Origin: Trebouxia sp. TZW2008 | Taxonomy: Eukaryota > Chlorophyta > Trebouxiophyceae > Trebouxiales > Trebouxiaceae | Assembly (NCBI GenBank): GCA_002118135.1 | Contig: BDIU01000286.1 | Location: 307,015-371,014 of the forward strand | Direction of reading: 5' to 3' | DNA: 64,000 bases | In this document: in pieces, positions 20,312-32,200 of the stretch | Position numbering within the stretch: position 1 is the stretch's first letter | Layout: each line of letters starts with the position of its first letter | The notes under the pieces: model-generated | What the model was told of the DNA's origin: nothing | Database searches by the model: none | What the model saw: the letters and a program-made list of their open reading frames with translations, nothing else | Translations under genes and position numbers: made by a program

Positions 20312-23283
20312 TCATGCTTTGGCCTTGATATTGTAGTCAGATGAGGTTGGGCCATTGTAAAGTTCAGTTCGAGCTGCTTTGGCATCAGCATCCCTGGACA
20401 TCTGCGCTTGCCTGTCCATAGAGCTAGAGTGCATCAGAAACTTTGATGATGGTGCCTCCTGCAGTCTTGCATGTCCAGCAGGCCCCAATTTCTGCAGACA
20501 CACAGCTTGCTGAGATCAAGAATAGCATGCCAAGCTAAAGTTTTGCATGTCAGCATTGGCATCCCAGATGCTGCTAAGCAGCAGAACACCATACTCAGCA
20601 AGATCATGATGCCCATCAAATGTGACTTGCAATGTTGTGTGCAAGCACATGCAATTCCTCAAAGACAAGATGCTGCGTGTCTTCCACTGTTACAATCATG
20701 CATGGTTGGTTGGCGCAGAGGCCAAACTTGGCCCAAACTTTACCTTCAAGATGACAAACGTGGCCAGCGTCATGAGCAAGACTGCTCCAGCAATAGACCC
20801 AATGACAATGCCTGCAATGGCTCCCTTGGACAGTCCATGGCCATGCTGCTGTGCAGCTGGGCTACTGTCTGAAGTGGCATTGGTCAAGGCAGCGCTTGGC
20901 ACTAAGTTGATGGCTGGACTCGCAGCAGCTGCATGCATGTCAGTCTGTCATTACATTGACTGCAGCTTTGGAAATTTGATGTGACCTTGGCCAACAGTGT
21001 CTTGTTCACTTACAGAAGACACAAGTCGTGCATTCAGGAACCACACTGAAGCACACACACTGCATAAATGAGCCATGCATCTGTGAACCACAGTGAGGCA
21101 CATGCACCGCAGAAATGCATGATACGCTGAAGCATGATGTTGAGTACAATGCAAGCTTCCACAACAAGTATCATCACAAACCTATAGTAGCTGGGCTGCT
21201 GACAGGTGCAGCGCTTGCAATTGACGCGCTGGTGTTGGACACTGATGAAGTGGAATTGGCTGAAGTGACCGCAGTGTACAATGCCTGCAGGCAGTAAAGC
21301 ACAGCATGTTGCATTGAACAAGGGTGTAGGGACAAAATGTCAGCAATGCAGTCACAGACAGCATGGTAACTGCTGCTAGCTTGTGATTCAGTGCTGCAGT
21401 CCAGAAGGCAGCAATGGCCTTAAGCAATCACAACGCAATCAGCTGAGTGTGAAACCAAGCGTCAGATCGCATACCTGAATGCTGGAAGAGTTTAGGGCTA
21501 CATTGAAAAAACCGAGCTGCGCTATACTGCCAGAGAAAAACCTTTGAGAGTCCGCATCAGTTCTGGCACAAAGGTAAACATTGCCGGTCAGATTGATTGG
21601 GTTGCCACCATCCTCATAGTATACACTGTTGTTGGGCCCGTAGTACACTGCCTCATCAGGGATGCCGGACGGAGGTAATTGTGCTACAGCATCCAACAGA
21701 CTCTTGTCAGCTACTTACATGCTGCAGTTCCAGGTGTCAATAAGCATGGAAAGGAAAGTCACAGATATAGCTGGCACAGGACGCAGACACTGTCATGTCA
21801 TGGGTTCTGTACATATGCCATGGTTTTGGTACGACCAACAAACTTTGCAGATGTAGTGGAACCCTCAGGACCAGTTGGGAATGACCACGCCATATTTCCT
21901 TGCAACTGAAAGCATGTCATCTTGATGCAGTTGGCTGCAAATCTAGTCAGGACTGGGTCATACCTGCAGCCTGGCCATCGATGTACAGCAAAAAGCCATG
22001 CTGTACATCTGTGCGTGTTGTGACGGTGACCATATGCCAAGCGCCATCGCTGACATTCTTGTACACAGCATTAGCACCCCAAGGATCATTGTTGTTGTAC
22101 TTGCCATCTGAGTCCAGAGTTGATGTCTGGTTCTGATCATTTGAGTCCTTCACAATGGATCGTACAAGGCCAGTTCTGTTGTTAGCAGCCTGAACCAGCG
22201 CATAAAACTAACTCAGCTGTGTATTTTAACTTTGGTCAGTGCACAAGTATGACAAACATTTCGCACAGAAAATAGCAGCGTACCTAAGAAAAAGGGGTTC
22301 AAGGAGTCGCGGTTGCCACAGCCGCCAATACTGATCAGTGGTACAGTTTTGCTTTTGTCCATCAATACAGGTTTGACTATTCAATGCCTTGAGCTATCAT
22401 CTGACTTGGCAGCATTGCTTGCAATGTACTGGAGACTTGGTGCAGTAAACACGGTTTGCAGCACAAAGGGCATTGGTCCCCTAGCATCATAGTGAGTTTA
22501 CACAGCTGTACTGTCCTGCCGATGCAGCTGAAGCACTGAAAGGCATGCAGAGACAGGGCTCACCTCCGGCAGCATGAGCTGCAATGAGTTTGGTATGTAT
22601 ACATTGGAACCACCAGAAACTCGCTGAGTGGCATTGGTCAGCGCCGATAACAAGTATGCATATGCATTGCCATTGTTATCAGTATAGTTGGCCTTGAACC
22701 ACAAGTTGACAGCAAAGGGCCCCTGAGTGCCTGCGCAGACATGATGAGCTGCTTGCAGCATGGCGGCTCACTCAACTGGCTTCAGATGCTCTGTGTTTAT
22801 CTCAAAGCACCTCACCGATGGTGACTGGATCGAGGATGATGCTGTTCGTTCGCTCTTTGGAGCAAGCTAGAACATAGCCAAAAAGACTGTCCGAGATCCA
22901 GCTGCAAAAAGGAGCGTGTCGGAAGCGCTATAAGCAAAGCAATCCCGTCACAAATTCTTTGCAGGTAAGGCTGGGAGCTCAATGCACCTGGCTGTGCCAT
23001 TGATACTCCCCAACAACGTTTGCTGAGACCCTTGGGATGTTATGTCGGCTCCGCTTGGGCCCGACGCTGTGAGCGGAAAAAAGACTGCAGCATCCGGAAC
23101 TCCACTTATCGATCGCGGGAGGAAGGACGTCCCCACCGTAGCAGACTCTGCAGCAGCAAGACAGCTGGAACATATGATGTGCGATGGTCGCAAGTTTGCC
23201 GAGAGTGCGGCCGTCACAGTCTTACGTGCGAGCGCGATCAGGCTTCCGAAAGCAATCCAGCGAAGGGGTGAAAACAAAATCAT
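20312..23283 (-). CDS. LamG/concanavalin-like type I membrane protein
   Basis: Nine exons join in phase: 23283-22988, 22901-22816, 22730-22564, 22189-21964, 21898-21813, 21702-21475, 21284-21182, 20928-20744 and 20491-20312, 518 residues. A hydrophobic N-terminus (MILFSPLRWIAFGSLIALA) looks like a signal peptide. The ectodomain has LamG/concanavalin-like features: GPFAVNLWFKAN, WHMVTVTTRTD, GFLLYIDGQAAG and FSGSIAQLGFFNVAL. A Ser/Thr/Ala-rich stalk (exon 7) leads to one transmembrane helix (AIAGIVIGSIAGAVLLMTLA) and a ~75-residue cytosolic tail rich in Ala, Arg and Asp. I infer a cell-surface protein binding sugar or matrix; no enzyme motif is seen. Intron 3 (22190-22563) contains coding-like sequence but exons 3 and 4 join correctly without it. 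Confidence 0.82.
21030..21125. repeat. Tandem duplication in LamG-gene intron
   Basis: Two imperfect ~50-bp copies (gaaccacactgaagcaca / gaaccacagtgaggcaca) follow each other between exons 7 and 8 of the LamG-like gene. No coding role is evident. Confidence 0.6.
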
Positions 23284-24526
23284 GCTGCCGTGTACTCTGT
23301 ACGTTCGCAGGAGACTTCGGCACTGACTTCAAAAGCAATGTAGCTGCTTTGCGATCAGCAGAAAAATTGCGCTGCAAGCAAATGAGTTCAAAAGTTTCGA
23401 CAGGGCACGAGTCAGCACTCGAACTTTAAACGAGTGACCTGTCCGGATGTTACGGCGGGAAGGTTGGGCACAAAAAGGCCTTTTCAGCAGTAGGAACAGT
23501 GACAATTCTGCCTATCGCGCTAATGCATGTAACCCCAGGCCCATGAAGAGCAAAGAATCTGACAACAAACGGCCTTGCATGAACAGTCATCGACTTTTGT
23601 CAAGGTATCTTTGACTGCCGTGGCTGTCTTTGGAGGCGGCCTTGCTGGCATGTTGGATAAGACAATACGACATGGCCTCGTCGGACTTACACAAATTGTC
23701 ACCTGTCTTCACGTGATTGTGGCAGCAGGCTGCAGCCGAGTATAGCCAGGCGATGTGTGTCTCCTGCACAAATGCGATAAGCTTATCAGAGTGTATGCAT
23801 CCCTTGTGAACGCGTCAGCTTCCGCTTTAAAGGAGCTGAAGTCATGTGACATTATATTACATATTCGAATCAATGTTCCTTGAAAGGATATAGATAGGAT
23901 GTAGAACAGAACTGCACCAGGTCTTGGTTTATTGCAGGCCAAACAAAACAAAAGCAGTTTGTGAAACACTCTGGGCAGATACTTTTGTCATTGTGGCTGT
24001 TGCCGAGCCTGCAAAAGTCGGGCTACATCGTGGCAGGCTATAGAAACGCCGCCGCTCTACTTCAAATGGAGAAACAATGACCAGCCTGATCAGATATGCA
24101 ACACTGCAGCTGGTGGTCATGTGTCATGGAAACTATTGCTGCAAGCTCTGTTGCTTCAAAATTAACAACAAAAAATAGCATAGCCGGCTTGCAATTGGCA
24201 CGATGAGCCCCAAAGGTTGAGCCTAAACTTGACAGGCACATGTACATGTACAGCGCCTGTGAATCAATGCATCCATCAGGACACAGACACAGTACGTTTC
24301 AAACAAAATATGACAAAATGGGCATGTGCCTCCCCAAAAGCCATTTGACCACGATCTTGCCACGCCAGGCAAGTTGCAACACATAGGGTGTTGCTATATA
24401 TGGTACAAGCCTTGCGTGAGACTCTGCTGCAGACTGTGCTGTTGTACGGCATGACCGCAGTCATACAGCTGCACATATCACTCCAGTAAATATTGCTGTT
24501 CTTGAGTGCCCAACTTCTTGGTCGTC
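23284..24526. other. Intergenic, no recognised gene
   Basis: About 1.2 kb between the start of the LamG-like gene and the end of the transporter gene, both on the minus strand. Open frames are all under 90 codons and resemble no family I know. It should contain the LamG-gene promoter and the transporter 3' UTR. Confidence 0.5.
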
Positions 24527-27500
24527 TCACTGACCAGGGCGAGTAGAGGCTGACTTTGCCAGCAGTATGACTGCACCAATGTATAGTAGGTACATGAGTA
24601 CAAGGCATGTGTAGCCAGCCTTTGATGACTTCCTGTACTCCTTGAAGAATGCAATGCCCCAAATTGTTGCCACCTGCAGCAGCATCACCAGTTGCTTTAC
24701 ATCATGCAAACCTCAAGTTGTTGCAGAGTGTAAAGTGACATCGGCTTGTGAAGCATCCATGAAGTGCACTGTGATGACATTCAAAGATGATGGTCATCTT
24801 GCATGCTGTAACATTGGCATGTGACCATGTGCAAACTTGGCAGCAGCTTGCCTAGGATACTTTGACATAAAGTAAAGCTGACATGTACAGACAGTAATGC
24901 TCGTGGACCACGTGCGCAATCAATCTTGTTGTCACTGGCAGCTTCAGTGAGAGGGTTCTAAAGATGGCTGTACAGGGCTGTCAAAATCAGGGGCATGATG
25001 TGTGCAACTTTTTATTGGGGGGGTGGGGGTGGGGGAGTGGAGGGGGGTCTGTGCGCAACTTCTGGGGAAGCAGGGGGGGNNGGGGGGGGGGGGGGGGGGG
25101 GGGGGGGGCAGAGGGCAACATGTGTGGGCTACGCTATAGTAGTCTGCAATGCACTGCAATTGAGGCAATTTTGAGTGGGCAGCTGCAGACCAGGCGCATT
25201 TTGGGTGGCTCCCCTGCCAGGGGAAGTGGGGTTTGTAGAGCATTGGCTTTATAATTGGCTTTATGGTTAGAGGTGAGGTGCCTTACGATTGGGTTGGCTT
25301 GCACAAGGTCACTGGCTGCATACCCTGCTGCCTGCCCGCCAAGAAATTGCAGAATATTGGCAGCGCTGACACAGACGCCTGAGAGAAAACCATAGAATGC
25401 CAAGATGCCATGGTCTTTGAAATAGGCTGGCCAGGATGACTTTGGCTGACCCAAAGGGGGGAACATCATGAAGTATTGAGTCACTGGGACTGCCAGGAAC
25501 AAACACGGCACAGTAAAGTAGAAGTACCTGCAGTTGGCACACAATCTATTACTTGTGGGTAGACTTGACTGGTGATTGTGAGGACTCACATGCAACTGTG
25601 GCCCTGATGGAGCAACTCAGTCTGCCACACTTCAAAGCATGACTGCCACAGATCAAGTTGACAGCAGCAAAATAAGCACCTCACCTTAAGCAGCTCACCA
25701 GCACTATGTTCTTGCAGGGGTTGAAAGCTAATGTCAGCAGCTTCAGATGCAAAATTCAGCGTAAGCTAGGCAGTCACCCCTGTGTCGTTTCTCAACTCAA
25801 GCACTTTTGCATTTTCACTGTCTTGAGCACACTTTGACAAGCATTTGACATTGCTAGCTTGACCCTGTCTTGAGCATATTTTGTACTGACAAGCATTTGA
25901 CATTGCTAGCTTGATGAACTGCAATGCTTGCACATTCAGCTTCAGCTGCCTTACCCTGTGTAGACGGTCAGTGGCTCAACGCCAGGTGCCAACAGGTTGA
26001 ACGCATCATTAGTGACCACATTGAATCCAGGAGAGAACAGTGAGCCCACAATGCCTGCAAGGCATCAATCACTCAGATGTGAAAGCTGCAGTATGACAAC
26101 AAATTTATGGAAGGTCGACATATATAGCATCAAGAAAGTAGGATCCAGCATGTGTTGCTGAAGCTGCAGCTGTTGCGTCTGAGCTGTAAGTTGCCAACAC
26201 TGAGCACTGTCAAGCATAGACTGAGGCTGACATGAGCTGACTAATACAGAGAGCAATTGAACATAACATTGTGCATATATGATTTGGCCAAACAGTTTCT
26301 AGCACACCATAAACAAACACTGCTGAGTGGAAATATGCCTGCAATGGATGCAACACCAATGCCCCAGAACATGCGCTGGTTCTTGTTCAGTTTGACAGAG
26401 CGCTGAGGGGCGTTCTGATCAGCCATCTTGTCCTGGTAGATCACAGCCTTCACAGGATCATGATTAGCAGGATCAGCTAGGTCAGCGGCTGAGTCATCAG
26501 TCTTTGGAATGGGAAGCGCCTTCTCTACATCTGTGGTTTTGTTAGCTTCAAAAGCTGAGTCTGTCTGCGCTGGTGTCTGGTGCTGCTTGCCTGCATGCAT
26601 GATAGCTAATGGTCTCCAAGCAGGACAGAGCGCTTGCATTCACATGCAGCCTAGCCAGTGCTGCATTGCAGTCTTTTATGCACATAAACAGCATCTGCCA
26701 AGCATGCAGCGGAACGTCCATGTGCACAGCTTTGCTAGACACACAATGCAACACATAGGGCAAGCACTTGAAGCATTTACATACAGCATTTCAAATCTTT
26801 GACACAACACTGAGCCTCAGCTTCATGTGACTGAGCCTGCATGGCCGCAGCAACGCACTGAATGCAGTATTGCATACAATCAGGCTTACAACACAGCAAT
26901 GACAGAAGTAAGCTGATGAGCTCAGATAGGAGACATGGAAATGTGTACCTGGAGCATGGGTCCTGTTAGGGTTTTCATTACCCAGGGGCACAGCGCCTGC
27001 TCTGTGTTCATGATGCGACCTGAATATTTGGACACAGCTGTGATCTGCTCAAAACACATGCATGCAGTTTCGTCAAAGGTCTTTGCAAGGCATTGTTCCA
27101 TTACACTCTATGGGTATATGTCCAGGCGCTGCAACTCAATGTGGCTATGGGTCTGCAGTTCCATGCAAAACTGTGGCAATATGCTAAAGTATGCCCTGTG
27201 CAGGGCTCAAAACACACCAAGATACTCTCAGCAGCAGCATGCAATGCCATCCACGGCCACATTCATGGGCAGAAGAGCTTGCCTGTCAATCTTGTACTTC
27301 TGTTTCGTCACGTGTGATTCATTGAGAATGTGAGTGGCAGAGCCAGCGCAGAAAGCAAGGAAGAAGCATGCCACTCCAGGGAATAGCAAGGTTGCCTGTA
27401 CAAAACAGGTCAGAAATTGGTATCAAAGTATCACAGCAGATGGCAAATCATGGCAACATTTGTGTTGTAGGTACATGACACAGCACAGCATCCATGCTGC

Positions 27501-28931
27501 CGGAGCCAACACGAATTGTTGCGAGCAATGCTGTATGACCTGCTTATCAGGTTGCCCATGGTGTGTATTGCATGAGCTAGGACATGTATCTGATGAGTGC
27601 AGGATCAGTAATGTGCAGGATCAGTAATGTGCAGGATCAGTGATGTGCAGGCTTGACTGCTTTTACATGTGGCAATGAAAATCTCTTGCAGTTGCAGACC
27701 GACGGCAACTGCAATATTGACTGCAATGTTGCTAAAGATGGACGTTTGTTGGGGTACCAACCAGAGCAGGCCATTTCAAACCAAAGTGGTTACCTTGTTC
27801 AGCCCTCTATCCAGGAAGTAATTCAGTGTAGTGCCTGCAACAGGCATATAGCATTATGTTTCTCGGTATGATGGTCACAAGAACCCATGCATTGGCGCGG
27901 TGATGACAGTCGTTGGGAGTCCGGACATGCAGCATTGACAGCACATGTAGCAACACTTTGTCACCTTCTGAGGCAGTGGCTCACCTACGATAACAATGAA
28001 TGAAGAGAAGAGCGGCACAGCAATGGTGACGCCAGATAGACACAAGGCGTACATCAGCCCCATGTTGCCAAAGAATATGCACACTCCAGAAGCCATAGCA
28101 AAGCCTATCAGTGGGGCATTTTCCTGCAGCAGAAGCAGCAGAAACACCAGATCAGGTCATTTGGGATAGGTACGGGGAGAAATTTTGGGGTATCGGGGTA
28201 GTATCCCGAAAAGATACGCAGTAGTATTTTGAAACTCCTTTCGGTTGCAAGCCTGACCTCAACATCTTCCTGTGTTTGATGCAGCTCTGATGCACAAGCG
28301 AAGCACCAGCAGCACTATGCAAACACGCCATGGGAAGGAGCAATATGTGAAAAATGCAACTCTGACAAAGTTCAGAACTGACATTAGCTTACATGAGCCA
28401 GTTGCAGCTGAGTGATGAACTGTTCATTGGGGTGGGGTTTGCCTGCATCATACAAAGTTTGCATTGTTGCAATGCCATCATTGCATTTTGTGCTTCTTTT
28501 GCATCAGTGCAATGAGCTTATCTATTCAAACCTGAGTGTCCAAATTGTCCAAGCGTCCTGCAGTTGTCAACACAGTGTCAAATGTTATGCTATGTAAAGT
28601 GGACATAATATAATAATGTAAACCTCGCGTGGACCTGACTTACAAGGCGCAGACCAGCGAAACCAGGAAGAAGCCTATGCTAAAATCCATCCATGTGTGA
28701 GCCGTGTGTCGGCCTTTTCGTTCGGCCAAATTCAGCAAGGCGCCCCAAGTGCCTGCAAACAATCGAGCAGGCAGCTGAAACGCTCAGCAGCGGCGATTTG
28801 GCAGCTAAGTAAAACAATCGTGGCAGCCGCGACGCTATGCATAGGTTTGCAGATCCGTTTCGCGCACCTAGCAACAGCAAGGCAACCACAAATAAAGCGA
28901 TCGCCCCGCCGCGCGTATCAACGGACAACAT
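24527..28931 (-). CDS. Ureide-permease-like (DMT superfamily) transporter
   Basis: Multipass membrane carrier. Placed exons: 28931-28868, 28752-28644, ~28495-28393, 28123-27985, 27834-27794, 27395-~27260, 26590-26339, 26054-25955, 25527-25287 and 24673-24527. Family landmarks in order: VDTRGGAIALFVVALLLLG, GTWGALLNLAERKGRHTAHT, ENAPLIGFAMASG, GTTLNYFLD, LLFPGVACFFLAFC, a charged central loop, GFNVVTNDAFN, LQFLGGQAAGYAASDLVQA and a last helix LLYIGAVILLA. This order matches plant UPS proteins, proton-coupled carriers of allantoin, uracil and related compounds (family knowledge); substrate here is unproven. The 3' end of the exon starting at 27395 and the 5' end of the exon near 28495 are ambiguous. 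The exon ending at 26339 is followed by GC (GCAG|GCATAT). An upstream in-frame ATG at 28964 is an alternative start. Confidence 0.88.
25018..25110. repeat. Poly-G tract with assembly gap
   Basis: A G-rich stretch in a transporter intron ends in a run of about 35 G interrupted by two N at 25080-25081. Its length is not resolved in this assembly. Confidence 0.95.
25815..25918. repeat. Tandem duplication in transporter intron
   Basis: Two ~55-bp near-identical copies (gtcttgagcacactttgaca… and gtcttgagcatattttgtac…, both ending acattgctagcttga). They lie between exons 25955 and 25527 and are not derived from an exon that I can see. Confidence 0.8.
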
Positions 28932-29283
28932 ACTGCGCGCAAAAGCAATGATTATACGCGTCATCTTGCTCTCACAAGGAAACAAATTCGCGGTATATCG
29001 TTTGTGCCACGACCACAAGCGATACCTGAAATTTCACAACACGAACTCTGCAAGTCGACAAAAGGCGTAACTTTCCTTGACGCTCAACGGCAGTGCAGCA
29101 ACAGCTTTCAACCCGATCAGAAATTTTGTTGCGCTAATAAAGCGCTTGCCGCAACTTGCATTTCGGTCAACGCTCGAAGGGCTTAAAACTTTCGATCTGC
29201 AGAGCCACTTTTACGTGAACCCCATCTTTACGCAATTTTGCAATGTGCAGCTTCTTGCACAGGTGCCTTCACCTATCCTTGCA
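28932..29283. promoter_or_regulatory. Divergent promoter region, transporter / prolidase
   Basis: Only about 350 bp separate the start codons of two divergent genes, so both core promoters must lie here or in the first transcribed bases. No TATA element is assignable with confidence. Confidence 0.5.
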
Positions 29284-32200
29284 ATGAGAGCAATCACTGC
29301 CGCGAGATCGACCGCTTTGGCCAGGCCCACATCCGTGAGACGAAGACTTCTGCTTCCTCGACGGTGTCAGACAATCAGAATGTCGGCAGACGTCTATCAG
29401 ATGGGACCTGCAACTTTGAGGTATAAAGAGCTTGCAAGCATGCTCACCGCTGTAGGTCGTCTTGGACTGCATGTCGGTTGCCTCCTTTGCAGGATCAGCA
29501 GGCAGCGGCTCCACTCAGCAACGAGGCAAAAGCTCGTTGACGGTATGAGAAAGGCTAAGTCAACAGATCAGCTCGGTGTCGTATTCCTGCGGGGCGGAGG
29601 GCCGTTCCACATCTACAGCACTGACATGGAAGGCATCTTCAGGTGATAGTCCACTCCTGAACCATTGTCAACACCTTGCGACTGCCCATTCGCACGTCTG
29701 CCCTGACCACGATCAGTGAGTAGCAATCAGAGGGTTTCTGCAGGCAGGAGAGCTACTTTCATTATCTCTTCGGTGTGCAAGAAGAAGACTTCTTCGGTGC
29801 TGTTGATCTGCAAACAGGACAGTCGTACCTGTTCATACCTCGACTTCCAGACAGCTATGCAGTATGGATGGGGGGTATCAAAGTATGCCTGCTGGGTTTC
29901 CTCTGTCACATTCACAGTGTTGACACCTCGTAAGCTGTCAATGCATGTGCAATCATGCCGTGTCAACACAACTTGAAGCTGACAACAAACTCGGATTGAT
30001 GCCAATGCAAAATAGGATCAAGCTGATAATACATGTACATCATTGCCATGTCAAAATAAGATCACAACATGATTGAACAGGGGCCTGGTCATCAACATCT
30101 GGTTGAGGGCATGCATGGGCCATAGACAGCTTCTCTCATCATGGTACAGAGCAGGTGTGCCTTCGATGCTGCAGGGCCTGAGGGATTATCAAGCTAAATA
30201 TGCAGTAGACCATGTCCATTATGTGGAGGACATACCACAAGTCCTTGCCAAGTTGAACCCTGTCAGCCTTCATGTGCTGTCTGGCACAAACACTGACAGG
30301 TGCGGGCATCGCAAGCGCAACACAGATTTACACCTACTGACTTGCCAGAGCCTTGCTATACTGTATAGCAGTTGTGCTGGGCTGTGATTGGAACCTTTGC
30401 CCATGCTCATGCAGAATGTTGATGTCTGTCAGATAGCGTGCAGGTACAGACCTGCTTTATATTGATCATTGGCATTGCTGCTTTGCAGCTCAATACCCAC
30501 CAAAGAGGGCAGCTTTGAGGGCATTGAAAAATTCAAAGTGGAGAGAAAGCTTCTGTTTGAAGTTCTCACAGAGTGCCGTGTGGTGAGCTTCTCCACATTG
30601 CTCTTGTAGTACAGATGTCTTTGTGTAACAACCTTCTTGATTATCAAGCACATTGTCTTGACAACAAATCTTCCCTATAGGTGCCATGACAGGCAGCATG
30701 TATTCCCAATTGCATCGCCCTTACTTCAAGACTGACCTTATGTCGAGCGTCCTTACAAGGAGAAGTTACTGTACCAGCACTCAGCATGAAACAGTTTGTT
30801 GAGCAGCTGAATGTGTTGCAGAGGAAGACTCCAGAAGAGTTGGAGATTTTGCACTATGCCAACCAAGTGGCGTCAGCAGCTCATGTGCAGGTATGCCCCA
30901 CTGTGCATGCTGTGCCCTGCTGTGCATGCTACGCCCTGCTGTGCATGCTTTGCCCTGCTGTGCATGCTGTGCCCTGCTTTGCATGCTATGCCCTGCTGTG
31001 CATGCTGAGCCCAAAATTCATCCTGTGCACTGACGGATGAACCTGATGCGATTCTCATCAGCATCAAGTCAGACCTTTCCAAGGTGCTCTACATCGTCAT
31101 TGCCGACTGCATGACAAGTGAGCGCAACATGTGACAGCCAAACCAATAGTCCAAGCAAACTTGAGTCTGTGGAGAAGTTGTCTTGTGCAAATCAGGCACA
31201 ACATTCATGTGGATCCCATCTGCAAGTCATGCAGCAGGCGCGCAGAAACGTGATGCAGTATGCAACTAACAGCATTCATTCAGCACAAACTCCACGCAGC
31301 CAGCCATTTCACTACAGCTGCGTTGGATGTGGGCAGCAATGCTCTCTGCTTCAGTCATACCTTGATTGTATACAGGTGATGGAGCAGATCAAGCCTTGCA
31401 TGATGGGGTACGCAGCCGAGAGCGTCCTGTAGTATCTGTGTATCAAAGATCTGTGATTGGCTGTCTGGCCCCTGAGTACATTGGCTGTGTGCAGGTGATG
31501 CAGCAGATCAAGCCTCGCATGATGGAGTATGCAGCTGAGAGCATCTTCCTGTACACCACCTACAGCAGGGGGGGTTGCCGCCACGCCCCCTACACCCCCA
31601 TCTGTGCCTCTGGGCCCAATGGCTCAACCCTTCACTATGGCCATGCAGCTTCACCTAATGGTCAGTAATACATATGCATCATGTGTCAGACAGCTGTGAA
31701 TGTTTAGTCTGCTAATTGGCACAAGGAACAATGGTATGCATGCCTGCAAAGACCCAGCCATCTTGCAGCTGCACCTCATGGTACGTACCATTGAATCACC
31801 ATACATAATACTCAATACACAATACACAATACGCAATATGCAGTGTTTGAAAGTATAAAACACTGAGGTGCAGTGCAAACTGTGTATGCAAGTATTTTAC
31901 AGTGTCAATCACTGAGATGCAGAGTATGGTTACTCACTGGCACGTACTATATATGCACCACGCAGCTTCAGTCAATAGAACGTACTGTGCACCTCTGTAC
32001 AACCTCATTTATGCTGACAGTAGTGTGAGTTCATTGTAGACATCGGAATTGGCATCAAGGCCATGCTGATTTGCCAAGTCAAAGGCCAAGACAATCAGCT
32101 GCCATTTCCAAAGCACTCTGAACCCCCTCTTCCCATAGCCTAAGCGAGACCCCAACCCCAGCTCAAACAAGACCCAAGCTGACTTCTACACAACACTTAT

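Noticed and set aside
22266..22500. Extra exon in the LamG-like gene (coding-like frame with a stop)
   Set aside because: Exons 22730-22564 and 22189-21964 join directly in phase; inserting this piece breaks the frame and it contains TGA.
25018..25110. G-quadruplex regulatory element
   Set aside because: The poly-G run contains Ns and lies in an intron; it may be partly a sequencing artefact, so no function is claimed.
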